64,000 nucleotides of DNA from Aaosphaeria pasadenensis (Eukaryota > Ascomycota > Dothideomycetes > Pleosporales). The notes below the pieces were generated by a model, which was given only the letters and a program-made list of their open reading frames with translations, ran no database searches and was not told the DNA's origin. Positions 11,475 to 22,532 of the stretch are shown here, one piece after another. The DNA lies in the NCBI GenBank assembly GCA_022813625.1, contig JAKLMB010000034.1, positions 124,001 to 188,000 of the forward strand, written 5' to 3'. Within the stretch, counting starts at the first letter, position 1. The number at the start of each line of letters is the position of its first letter. The position numbers and the translations under genes are program-made.

Positions 11475-12109
11475 TATGATAATTTGTTTTAGATTTTGGA
11501 TTCTAATGCATGAAAGAATAGTGTAAGGTAAGACACTGTCCTCAGAAAATTGATGCACAAGGGATGGTAGTTGGTTTCTGTTGATTTTATTATAGCTATT
11601 GTTGGATTGACTACGAAGAAACAAATGAGCCAATCGGAGTCCTGCACGGGCGCGGGTAAATGATTAGGCGACGGCACCCGAATAAACGTCAGCTTCGACA
11701 AGGCACGAGAAGCAATGATTTCATGGGGTCCGAAATCGCCTGCGGCCAAGTCATCGACGATAAGCCTTGTTGTGAATTAATTAATCCATAAACAAAACCC
11801 AGTTCATTAAGAACTGTGAGCAACACATTCGTCGTTCCTAGAAGAGCCCCAATGTCTGCGCGGGCCTCAAAAGTACCTTCCCTGACGTATTACTACACCT
11901 ACGTGTTAAGTATATCTTGTAGCCTTGTGCAATCCTAATTTCCACCTTATGGCGCAGCTGAAGGTATCTAGACAGCCTAGTTGACAACATAATACGATAC
12001 TGTAGAACCCTAAATTCCCACACATCATTACGCGCATGTATCCCTAATAGCCTGCGCATCATCTGCATGTCTCCCATACTGTGACAACTCCTTCTCCTGT
12101 ATAGAAGCT
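11475..12109. other. Intergenic region
   Basis: 635 bp holding the dehydrogenase upstream region and the 3' end of the DUF6594 gene. The minus-strand open frame 11838-12386 overlaps the next gene out of frame and is not supported. Confidence 0.55.
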
Positions 12110-13032
12110 CTATTCTTGTCTCATCGGTACATTGGAGACAAATGCCGACAAAACTGCAGCGTATGCAGCCGTTACGGCCATCATTTCGAAGCTCGACACC
12201 CTCAGAAAGAACGACATGAGGAATGCAAGAATGAGGATACAGGCCGAGATTACTGTAAGTTGGGTAATCTTCGACGACTGGTGTGACATTATACCCAACG
12301 GAGCGATAAGGAAGAATGCTGTCAACACTGCAGTTGTCACCCGCCCGATCATCTCCGCTATCAATACTGTGTTCTGTCGCGACCATCGGGTAGATTTGGC
12401 GATCGACCCCCGACCCTCACTGTCGCTAAGTGATTTCGTGGAAAGCCTCCAGTACCGAAAATCGCGGAGATACTTATGAAGCCATCGTTGGAAGGGATCC
12501 GTCCGCGTTCGCGTCCCAAGATCTACCCTAAGCAGTCGAGTCTTATATTTCTCGTGTAGGCAGATATCGTCTCGCGAACTAGACTGCTGCTCATCGTCAA
12601 GGAGCGAGAAGGTCTCCATGCTCATGATGTTGTTGAAGCTAGCAAGTGCTTCGTCTATTTATCAGACGGTAATTAGCTTTTGTCGAATATATGCGGGCGC
12701 ATCTGCCTACCGTACTGCTTTAAAGTATGGCGTAGTTTCGTCATCGATTCATCATTGATGATGTCGTCTACTTCAGGGCTCCCGGCATCTCTTTTGCAAT
12801 GCTTAAGTCCGAGTCGATCAGTCGTTGATTGGTCGAGGCCTAAGCTGAGGCCGGCTTGATACAACCTTCGGTCTATTTCAGCAACTTCGTTCTCGAGAAA
12901 GCGCAGATTCAGCAGATGTGTAGTCTTGAACCTACGGAAGCCGTGAAGGGTTAGGTTGCTATCGGCAGTACTAGCAACCCAGGCTTTGCGAAATGCATTC
13001 ACCGCGTTACTACCTTTAGAAGGTTCAGACAT
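12110..13032 (-). CDS. DUF6594-type fungal membrane protein
   Basis: Two exons, 13032-12711 and 12654-12110, give 288 residues. The N-terminal half is soluble and probably helical (FKTTHLLNLRFLENEVAEID), the layout of DUF6594 proteins, which start with a helical domain describing links between a 'sentence' of charged heptads. The C-terminal third has three hydrophobic segments: IGRVTTAVLTAFFLIAP, then TVISACILILAFLMSFFL, and last the hallmark FEMMAVTAAYAAVLSAFVSN. No function is established for the family as far as I know. ATG 13032 (MSEPSKG) is the first true ATG. It is divergently arranged with the nucleosidase-ankyrin gene, 325 bp apart, which suggests shared regulation. DUF6594 proteins are a fungus-specific, often multicopy family. 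Confidence 0.8.
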
Positions 13033-13357
13033 GATAAGCAAAAAACAACATGGAATAAGAGCGAAGTCCTCGCGGCTGTTGCAAGGCTATATACACAGAA
13101 TGCGTGAGGCAGAAAGCACATGCAGTTGCTGCGACCTTCCGGTGTGACCGTTAGGCTGCGAGCGCAGCCTGCAATCATCGCTCACTGGTGGTCATCATGC
13201 GGTATCCATAGATCATTGGACAGTGTGAGACGCCCAGGCTTCGAGGCGCATTCTCGCCCAAATGCAGCAGGCAGCGACAAGGCTGAAAATTCGACATGTT
13301 GTGCCCCTCTTCTTTCGCGAACAGTTCCTACTCACCTACATTCACTTGTACACAAAG
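13033..13357. promoter_or_regulatory. Shared divergent promoter region
   Basis: The 325 bp between the ATGs of the DUF6594 gene (minus) and the nucleosidase-ankyrin gene (plus) must contain both promoters and leaders. I did not identify individual binding sites. Confidence 0.5.
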
Positions 13358-16300
13358 ATGGCCTCCAGCAAACGACTCAGTTGTGAAGACTACCACGTCG
13401 CGTGGATATGTCCCGTTGCGGACGTCGAGCTCCTACCCGCGCGCTTGATGCTAGACGAAGAGCATGACGCTCCGCTTTACAACACCCACTTCGACGACTA
13501 CACGTACGTCTATGGGTCCATAAGTGGCCACAAGGTGGTAGTTGCAACCTGTACACAGGGAGAAGGTGGAAATATCAACGCCGGGCGCTTGGCTAGTTCG
13601 CTGTTCAAGACTTTTCCTAACATCCGGATGGCGGTCCTGGTAGGCATTGGAGGGGCCATTCCTCGATCAGAAGTCTCCGATGATTCTCTCGAGAATATTC
13701 ACCTCGGGGACGTTGTGGTAGGATGGCCTGGCGATGGCAAGCCGGCTTGCGTCCATCATGACCGGGGTAGAGCGAAGGTCGATGGGCATTTCGAACTGGT
13801 AGGCACAATTGGCAACCCGGACCGGAGACTCACGAACGCACTTGCTGTGCTTGTCTCAGACATTGAGATGGGGAAAGCCAGTTTCGATGACCAGCTTAGC
13901 AGATTGCAAGGATTCGCAAAGAAGAAGAAATTTGAGCACCCGGGCTTCGAGCATGACCGACTCTTCAAGGCCACGTACCACCACGTTGGCGACTATGGAT
14001 CGAAGTGCGTGGGGTGTGATCTGACCGAACTTGTCAAGCGGCCCCAGCGAACCGACGACGACAAAGACACGCTCATCTTTCATCAAGGGTGCATTGCAAC
14101 TGGTACCGCAGTCATTCAAGATGGCGAGCTGCGTGATAAGATTGGCGCGAGATGCGGTGGCGCGCTCTGCGTCGAGATGGAAGCTGCGGGAGTTGATACA
14201 AACAGGCAATGCCTGGTCATCCGTGGCATTTCCGACTACGCCGACTCGCACAAGAGCGACTTGTGGAGATCCTATGCGGCCGGTAGAGCGGCGGCGTTCA
14301 CGAGAGCTCTGCTAAGCAGAGTGCAGCCGGCACAGATGTTGGAGATGCAGACCGTTGTGTGCGGTGAGTAGCCATGCTCACCTGTCGCGGGCTGCGTTGT
14401 CTGCTGCGAGAAGCAGTACGTCGGCCTCGCACGCAGCCTTTCGACTGCTCCGTACAGCGCACTAACCAAAATCAGCACAGGCGTCTAGTGTTGTGCAGAC
14501 TGACTGTATACACAGTCCGCTTCTCGCTCCTCAGGGCCAAGCAAGTGGACTTTCGGAACGATCGAACAATCCCCAGTATGCCTCCCCTGACCGGGCGATG
14601 CAAGGTCCGAGTATTGTTCAAAAAGTCAAAAGCCATTCTTCCCTGAAAATGAGCGTCAAGACTTTCCAAAAGTTAGATGGTAAAGAGGGTATAGAGGTAG
14701 GCGACAGAGCAGGTCGCCTCGTTAGTACACTCGCAAGCGTCTTGAAGTCAGGCGTGATACAGCAAAATCACATTCCATCGGTCCACATCAACGGAAGAGT
14801 ACAATCCCTAAATGGGTTCGAAGATATCAGTCCGCAGAAACTGAAACGTCTTCGTAACATCATCAAGTCTTCCCAAAGTATTTGCGTAAATCAAGGCTGT
14901 AGGTCAACTTTCTACTGAACATCAGACAGACGAAGACTAACCATGCTATCAGCTGCAAGATTCGAATCAAGCAGACACGGAAGACTTACACAGAAGCGCA
15001 GCATGAAGGTAGTCAACATTCAAGGACATCAGATACATATCACGCTGCTTGAAAGAGAATCTTTCCCGTTCCCGCGCTTCCAAAGTTGGCGAGCTACCCG
15101 CGAAAAAAAGACAGAAACTATCGCAAAGATTCGAATAACCGAAAGCTCTGCGGCATCAGTAGTTGTGACGGCATATATTCATTTTGAAACCGACTGCGAT
15201 GGGCCGCGAATCTTCAACCCTGTCATCTCCATCGGCAAGACCCTCCCTTACGATTCTCCCGTTTTTACCATTGTTAGGAACGGCCGCGTCGACTCGCTGA
15301 AGCGCCTCCTAGTGAAGCGTCAAGTGACATTGAGAGATAGGAACATGAATGGAACGCCATTGCTCCATGTAAGATATTATCTCCTAGATTTGAAGATCCC
15401 TCCCAATTTATCCGCACCAGTACGCCATGGACCAACCCGAAATGTGCAAATTCCTCCTCGAGAACGGCGCGGATATTGACGAGAGAGCCATAAGATACGA
15501 AATGGAAACATTTGAGACGTATGTATTGCACCCTGTTTCTTATAAGTCTTTCTACTTTGTGTTCATAGGAGGTTTCTCTGTAGTCAGCTAACCAAAATTC
15601 TGCGGTTAGTGTACCACTGACACTTTATACATATAACAGCGTGTATGACGATAGGTCACACAGAATTAGAGAATGCAGACGTCTACTGCTAGAAGCTGGC
15701 GCGGATCCTACTTTGAGAAATAATTCAGGAGACAATTTATTGATTTTGGCTATCGAAGAGGGTGTGCTAGTAAGTTTATAATGGTTCTAGTCTCATGTTG
15801 ACTTGCTGATCTGGATAGCTCCTGCTCAAGGAGGTCTTAGATGGCGGTAAATATTTTATCGATCTCACTGAAAGGGACTCAGACGGGAATACGCCTTTGT
15901 TACTGCATGCGAGTAACGTGCTGACCGGACTTCAAGATGACATATTTGCAGCATTGCTTGATAGAGGAGCAGACATACATGCCCGGGACCTTTCAGGGAG
16001 AACCTGTCTTCACCTTGCAATACGCACAGCTGGGCTTTTTGTCGTACGGGATGTCCGTGACGATGCGCGTGCTCTTATATTGCTCATCAAACGGGGCTCA
16101 GATATCTTTGCTTTGGATAACAATGGTCTCTCTATATTCGATGATGCATATGCGTGCGACCATGACTTGGCATCTGTGGGTAGCTTCATGGGCGATCTTT
16201 GGGACCACGTGCTTATCCGATCAGGACATGGGGAGCACTGCAGGCCTCCGGAGGAGAGGGTGTATCACTATACCAAGTACTATACTAAGAATCATTTCAG

Positions 16301-16427
16301 ATTGCTATGGGAAGGATGGGAGCACCTTCTTCCGTACTCCGACGAAACTTCGGCTTCATGCCCAGTTCTGGTACCAGAGTATAGGGATGATGACGAGGAT
16401 TCTGAAGACCGGAATGAAGAAGAGTAA
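13358..16427 (+). CDS. PNP/UDP nucleosidase-ankyrin repeat protein (NLR-like architecture)
   Basis: Six exons (13358-14363, 14476-14898, 14953-15368, 15421-15518, 15640-15769, 15819-16427) join in frame to 893 residues. Residues 8-330 are a phosphorylase/nucleosidase fold: VAWICPV strand, VLVGIGGAIP (about 93-102), HLGDVVVGWP, purine-site VEMEAAG (271-277) and IRGISDYAD (287-295), all intact. A linker (336-475) and a beta-rich region follow. Then come the SPVFTIVRNGRVDSLKRLL motif that commonly precedes ankyrins in fungal proteins, and about five ankyrin units including CKFLLENGADID, CRRLLLEAGADP and ALLDRGADIHARDLSG. The tail is acidic. In fungi this PNP domain is a common N-terminal effector of NLR-like receptors, but no NACHT or NB-ARC motor is present here. 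Start 13358 is favoured over an upstream alternative because the fold begins at once. Confidence 0.9.
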
Positions 16428-17041
16428 GAGGACTATGATGAGGACGAAGAGGATTAACATCTGAATGAGGATGGAGAGGACAAAAACTAGAATGAGGGTT
16501 AGGATGAGCACTTCATGCCCTGACCTAGATGTTGCAGCAAACCATCTCCAATATACTTTTCCTTCAGCTCCTACTTGCAAGCCTTGCATGTCAGCAGTCT
16601 CAGCTTCTTAGGCTCATGTCATTGATGATCGACTCTAGTGTGAGTTGATCTACAAACAGAGTTTGGCCAGTTGTGAACTGTGGGTAGTGTAGTCTGCCTA
16701 ATAGAACTATCCTTCGCGGGATGGTCATCTTTTTGGAAGGTGAGCATTTACTTCTCATCTAATGAAACCCTTAGATTTAAATTGTCAGGCTGCCTAACAT
16801 GCCCCGAAGTATCGATGAGTGTGCAATCATTCCAAGCAATGAACAGAAGCTTAAGCTCATCCCTTTTCCTTCTGATTTCAAGAAGCTGTAATGAATCCAT
16901 CGTTTACACCATCAACAAAAGGCGGGAGAAATCTGAAAAGAAATAAGGTAACTCCACTACCTGTAATTAATTCCATCAATTGCCCAAAAGGGTCTCTATT
17001 CGAACATCAAATCAATGCTGTAAATTCTTCCAGTCCTATCA
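16428..17041. other. Convergent intergenic region
   Basis: 614 bp between the nucleosidase-ankyrin gene and the next minus-strand gene. A G/A-rich patch near 16430-16500 extends the acidic-codon repeats of the upstream gene. No other feature was found. Confidence 0.55.
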
Positions 17042-17714
17042 TTAGCGAGCCTTCCTAAACCCGTCGAAGTTTCCCCGTGCGCGGACACCTTCAAGGCTAT
17101 GTCTTCCCCAGAAACCTTTCCTTGACTCTGGCCGTGAGGCACTGTCGATGCTCTGCCTTACAGTCCGTTGCACATTTGGGTTGTTGTGAGCGGGCGGCGG
17201 CCATCGACGCTGATGGTCCTGGTTACGTTTGGCTGGCGCCACTGCCTTTCTGTCAAGAGGCTGATCTTGAGCAGCTGAGAATTGGTGATTATCACGTGGG
17301 ATCTGGCCTGTTACAGATGTTTTGGCTGTGCTGGCATAAGAGTCCGCACGCTTCCGGGAGGGATGCTGGATCGATGCAAAGCGGGTTCGATCCGGACGTG
17401 CGGCGCTCAAGCTCCGTCGAACCCATGCACTAGCGACACACCATTGTCAGCGATAACACACCAAGATGGGACAATAAATTTTCGGATGGAGGAAACACTT
17501 ACACAATGGGCGTTCTACTATCTGCTGATGGCGGTGACGGGGATTCTTCTTGATGCGAATCGTGAGGATCATCAGCAACCACCTGGTTTCCTAGGTGCTT
17601 CGCATTCTTCTCGACCTTCGTCTCTCCCCTTCTATCTGTACGTGTAGTGGCTTCATCCCCTTTTTGATATTCACCTTTCGTGTTCTTCGAAAGGCCAAAC
17701 CACTTCCTTGTCAT
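17042..17714 (-). CDS. Basic unknown protein or 3' part of the upstream gene beyond an in-frame stop
   Basis: Exons 17714-17503 and 17429-17042 join in frame across a clear gtaagt...ctag intron to 199 residues. The product is Lys/Arg/Ser-rich and largely disordered, starting MTRKWFGLSKNTKG and ending near GFWGRHSLEGVRARGN. It lies in the same frame as the upstream gene, separated by one TAA and about six codons. The candidates are a separate small gene, a readthrough or alternatively spliced extension, or the old C-terminus cut off by a recent stop. A 75-bp intron removing the stop (from gtgtga to an acceptor aagag) is possible but has weak signals. I do not recognise the family. Confidence 0.55.
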
Positions 17715-17732
17715 GTCTCTCCCTCTTGTTTG

Positions 17733-19374
17733 TTATCCATTCTTCTTGTCCGTACTCCCGTTCGGGTCGTCCACCATCTTTGAGAAACGCCTCACACTCC
17801 CCTTTCCTAGTGCGCGGAATATGTTCTTTATCCCCGAACTAGTCTGCTCTTCGATAGAGCTCCACTCATCGAACGCTTCGATTCTCCGCAGCACGAGTGG
17901 CGAAGGTGGCGTAAACGATATCAATTGCGAATAATCGACCGGCGTTCCGGGGGTCTCCTTTTCAATTGAGGTTCTGGACGATCGATCTTGTTGTTGTTGG
18001 GGATGTGATCGAAGAGCGTGGGTGGATAGAACGACTGGTGCTTCAACTTTGACAAGGGTTGTCGGTGGGGACTGTATCGTCTTGGGTGAGGCCTTACTGC
18101 GTGGACTACTGTTTCTGGGACTGGCCGGGGGCATTGGGAAGTCATAAGATCCCATCGATGTCTGAATTGGAGTAGATGGTGGGGAGTAACAGACGTGTTC
18201 GACTCGTTGGGCTGCCTGCCTGACTCGTTTTGATGCTTCGTGAATGCGCTGCATGCTTTGGAGAGTGGTCGAGTGATTATAGTTCGGGGAACTACTCCGA
18301 GGTGTGGATGTGGTGGTCCACTCTGTTGAAGGCATAGTCTGTGTGAAAGGCTTTGGGTGCGGGGAGTCGTTAAAGATGGCTTGTGTCTGCCTTCGATCTG
18401 CCAACTTTGATGTTTCACTTTCCTTGGGATCAGGATTGGATTGGACGATAACGTTGACTCCGCGCTTGTTGTCCGAATGCCCGTTCGTATTCCCATTCAC
18501 TCTACCATTCGAACCCTTATGATTGGTGTCACTGGTGTTCTCTCCCCTTCGATCGTTAGTCGTTTCATTTGACGAAGGCTTTCCATTAAGATCCTTGATG
18601 ACTTCATTAAGATCCTTGATGACTTCATTAAGATCCTTGATGACTTCATTATTATCAGGATCAAGTTCGTTTCCGCGGTTGATTGTTTGGTCGACTGTTC
18701 TCGCTGTCGTGTCTTTCTTCCATCTCTTCTCTACGCGGCAGAGTTCGATCTCTAAGACGGGCGTCCCTTCAGCAATGATACCCTCTCTCATCTTTCCTTT
18801 TAGACCGTCGTCATCAATATCAAAGAAGACTCCCCAGATTCCCGGAAGAATCTCTGCGGCACAGAATCCTTCCCACCCGTCGAAAGTCAGGCGACGATCT
18901 TGCCTCGTGCAATCGAACGGCCCGGGAAGATTTGGCTGAGCATCAACACGGACACCGTATCGGAGTTGGTGAAAGGATCTGTGAACATACAGCCAGTTCA
19001 TGACGGGTGCGACGTCTGTGATTGAAGTTACATGGCCTTCGTATTGTGTATCCGGGTATGGTAGGAAATAACCTGCAAGTTGGTGCTCAGGGGCAGTACC
19101 TTCGGACGTGCATGTATCGATGAGCACCTGTCAATGATAAGCCTAGTAGGACATTTACCACTCTAATGTTAACGAGACTTACTGCACCATTTCGAAGCAC
19201 TAAGGGTCGACCGTTGATCTCCCTCGATCTCGCAGAGCTCTTGATACATCTCGCGACGAGGTTACATCTCCGCGCTCTATGCTCCTCCCTCCTCTCCTTC
19301 TGCTGCCCTTGACGTATCGCTTCTTGGGTTCCCATGAGTCCTGGCACGGCGGCTAGTGCAACAATAAGCGACAT
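17733..19374 (-). CDS. Conserved fungal protein of unknown function with 21-nt repeat
   Basis: Exons 19374-19183 and 19127-17733, joined across gtaagt...gacag, give 528 residues. The N-terminal 200 residues look like a folded domain (RPLVLRNGAVLIDTCTSEG, MNWLYVHRSFHQLRYGVRVD, GWEGFCAAEILPGIWGVFFD). The rest is disordered and rich in Asn, Ser, Pro and Thr. A block of three seven-residue repeats with core EVIKDLN is encoded by three identical 21-nt units. The C-terminus has a short amphipathic piece (GIKNIFRALGKGSVRRFSK), a possible membrane- or partner-binding helix. No enzymatic motif is visible. The first ATG in frame is used. The downstream block 17042-17714 continues the same frame after a TAA. 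Confidence 0.75.
18585..18647 (-). repeat. Three perfect 21-nt tandem repeats inside a coding region
   Basis: The plus-strand unit attaagatccttgatgactt plus c occurs three times without a mismatch. It preserves the frame and encodes repeats of EVIKDLN. Perfect identity suggests recent expansion and possible length variation between strains. Confidence 0.95.
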
Positions 19375-20821
19375 CGACCGTCAACTTTTACGCCTGCAAT
19401 CGCGTGTATTTTACAAGTCTATAGCAAACGAGAAGCAGTGTGAAGGCTGCTACGAGTAGCTTGTCTGTTTCCTCGTCTTGCATGGTACGTAAACGGCGCG
19501 AGAAAAGAATAGAAAAATAAGGGAAACCTATCTCCAGGTGACAGCGGATTGTAATACCTCGTCGTTGTCGTTGACATGGGTTGCCTGTCGTGTGTAAAAA
19601 TTACTTTTCCTTTCGCGAAGCAGACTTTTCTCAACACCACGAGCGACATAGAGCAAATATCACACAGATACTTTCCTTTCTTTTTCCCAGCTTCGTAAGC
19701 ATTTCGGAGTCGCCCGGGTGGGGAGTGCAGGAGATGTATCTTGGTTTACTGTAAAAGGAAACATGGCATGATCTCGTCGGGCAATCGAGGATGCAACTAT
19801 GGTTCGTTTTTTCGGGAAGCAGATGAAACAATCGGAGACATTGACGGCAGTTGAAAGGCGAAGAAACGTTGAAGCCAACCAGAAGCCATCTATCTTAGAT
19901 CCTTTGCATTTCGTAAGGCATCTAGATTGCGAATCTGTTGCAAATGCCGCACTGGTTGTTCGTATTCCAACTTGGCTTTTGCGGAGGATCAGAGATCTCC
20001 TGATGTCCGAGCTACGTGGCATGGGGGCTAAAAGCCGACTCTTTCCCAAAAACTTCCGAGCCCAGCATCTTGGTGCTCCCGAGTCGCCCGAGAACGGGGT
20101 GGAGTAACAAAGTGGAGGATGTGATTTAAAGTGGGAAGTGGGGAAATATGTGTTGTGCGATGGTACCTGGATGATGCCGGCTCGGTCCGCTGCCTAAGCG
20201 CCACTCACGATCGCGCCCTACGGTTGCACTTGGTCGGCCAGAGACTTGATATCTTAGAGTACATACGCGTCAAGCTATTATTTGAACCTCAGTAGTTATT
20301 CCAAAGTATATTGTAGCCTGCTGGCAGGAGTCCAAAGACCTTGGAAAGTGAATATTCTAGACTCTATAGTAACCAGTTGACTGTGTATAGTAGCCTAGCG
20401 AATGAGAGAACACAATACTAGCAGGGGGCCAGATCGACATGTCTATCCTCTGTACCACATCCTGTTTCATATAGGCACGCCATTGGCTAATGCATGCAAT
20501 TGGATCTGCAGAGATGGAGGGTTCCCCGGGACTAAGCGAGAGGGGTCTATTTTTCCGACAAACAGTATGTGAGAGGTATGCAGTTCTATTGGTGCGACAG
20601 AGAATGAATGTTGAGGGGTAACCAAGTGGGAAATATCAGGTGATGTAGGCGAGTTCCTAAGAGTACATCGTTGCAAGTGTTCAGGATGAGGCTGGAAGAA
20701 ACCTCTTCTGGCGATGCAACTCATCTCGTCGGGAGGGGCTAGAGGACGTGGAGGTGGGGATCGAGGGATATAGGAGATCTAAACAGGCGCAAACGAGAAG
20801 AGCTGGATTTCGGAAATAAGG
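19375..20821. other. Intergenic region, about 1.4 kb
   Basis: Upstream sequence of two divergent genes (19374 minus, 20822 plus). Open frames on both strands (for example 19799-20107 plus) overlap each other and match no family I know. A short unknown gene here cannot be excluded. Confidence 0.5.
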
Positions 20822-21643
20822 ATGGGAAGGAAAAGCTGGGACAAGTATAAGTACGAGAGCGAGCTTCTGCAATTGAGAAGACCATCCTCCGACAGCATAG
20901 CAACGATTGACTCCTCTACATCTGCAAAGAAGAAAGGTAGACTTCGACGGGGCTTATCCAAATTTCTTTCCTCCTCCTCCAACAAAACTTCTATCAAATC
21001 TACTTCAGATCCCATCGATCCCACAGTCGAGTCTTCTCTTCGTTCAGATCCAAAGACTTCCGATCCTCCACCTCGTCCAGAATCTCTACAGCAACTTGAA
21101 GAATCTTCAATTGCCCATCCAGCCACCTTGAGAAAACCATCATTTTCACCTTCCTTGTCTACTATTGAGCCCAAACCTGCTCAAATCCCTTCGCCCGGAC
21201 CCACTCCTTCAGTGACTAGATTTGTCGAAGTGGCTACAATTGCAGAACCAACAATTCCGCAATCCACAATACCCCAATCACCTTCATCTTCGTCGTCATC
21301 CTCGTCTTCAATCTCCTCAATCAACATGTCTGCACCGTAAGTACCTTACCCTCATATATATTCGTCCTTCACCACCTCTAACTGTAAGTATCGCAGTACC
21401 CCCACCGCCGTCCGCTATGACGAAAATGCCCAAGCCCAGGGCAACCGCCGCCTCGGAGGTGCCGTATCCCCCGGACCCAACTCAGTCCTCCACCAGCCTC
21501 CTGGCTCCCTTCTCAAGGGCGCGACAGATGATAATGGGGAGCTCAAGACTGCGGCCCTCATGCTTGGAATTAAGCTCGATCTCGAGGCTGAGGTCCACTT
21601 GACCGCAAGGGTCAGGGGCGATATCACTATTGGGCTTTACTAA
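20822..21643 (+). CDS. Ser-rich protein with short conserved C-terminal domain
   Basis: Exons 20822-21336 and 21397-21643 join across gtaagt...gcag to 253 residues. The first 165 residues are basic then Ser/Pro-rich, with a run of Ser near 155, and look disordered. The last 85 residues are compact and hydrophobic-patterned (AALMLGIKLDLEAEVHLTAR, ending GDITIGLY), a look I associate with a small conserved fungal protein of unknown role. An internal ATG at 21326 (MSAPTPTAVRYDE) lies just before the intron and would make an 85-residue protein containing only that domain. It could be the main start, with the upstream part as an extension. Confidence 0.7.
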
Positions 21644-22532
21644 GACACTGTTGCTTAGCCTCGACACGATTGGTATGACAAGGTATCCAGTTGTTATTGC
21701 TTTTTGGTTCGCAGAACCTACCACGTTCGTTTAGCTTTGCATTATGTTCGGATTCGCACACTCCTTTTGTCAGACACTCCTTTCAGTTTAATTGTGGGTA
21801 CGGGATAGGAATACATATGGGAAATGATAACACGGCCGCACATGTAGATAGTTAGCAGAATAGTAACCATTTTGCTGTTGACCGACGCTCGTATAGCATG
21901 AATTACCGTGCCGCAACCACAACCCTTCTTCATTGGTTAAAGGAATTAGGGAGCGCGCGCTTGATGCTGAAACACTACGCTTTTATTGCACCATCAGCAA
22001 TAATTCTTCATTTCTTGCTTATGTCTTCTACCAATCAGTTCAAGAACATTTGGCCTTGTGCGACAGATATCATACCTGTTAGCCGTTTGGATCATATTTC
22101 GTGGGCCTTCGCCGTGGTATCATGCCGCCCAACTACTTTCCCGGCGCGCGCGTTTGCGACATCGAGAGTCAAATAAAATCCAACAACCAGTCAGTCCAGC
22201 GTTGCGTTTCATCCTATCGTCAACAAACGTCTGAACCTTGTGACTCATACATATTTAGATGGTTTCGGCTATATGCTCATCGCTGTTGCCTGGAAAGACC
22301 AATTCTCTGGGCGTTTAAATGGGGGAGCTATGCATGTACTCCATCGTGCTTTTCGGGATGCATAGATTTTGATTTTTATTCAAATTTCGCCAACTCTCTT
22401 GCTTTTTAAACTCGTATTATCAAATCAAGTCACAGTTTGATCAAGGTTGGCGGGAGCAACTGAACGCGAACTCGCCGCCAAACCAACACACTCCTGTCTG
22501 CACGATAAAGTTATAATCGCCAATTCTTCTTC
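21644..22532. other. Intergenic region
   Basis: About 0.9 kb, AT-rich, with short frames only. No gene, repeat or RNA was recognised. Confidence 0.55.

Noticed and set aside
11838..12386. 182-residue minus-strand frame
   Set aside because: It overlaps the DUF6594 coding exon in another frame; the DUF6594 frame has the family motif.
17381..17395. tRNA B-box-like sequence (gggttcgatccgg)
   Set aside because: It lies within a coding exon, no A-box or cloverleaf could be built around it, and the match is explained by the codons for RPDRTR on the minus strand.
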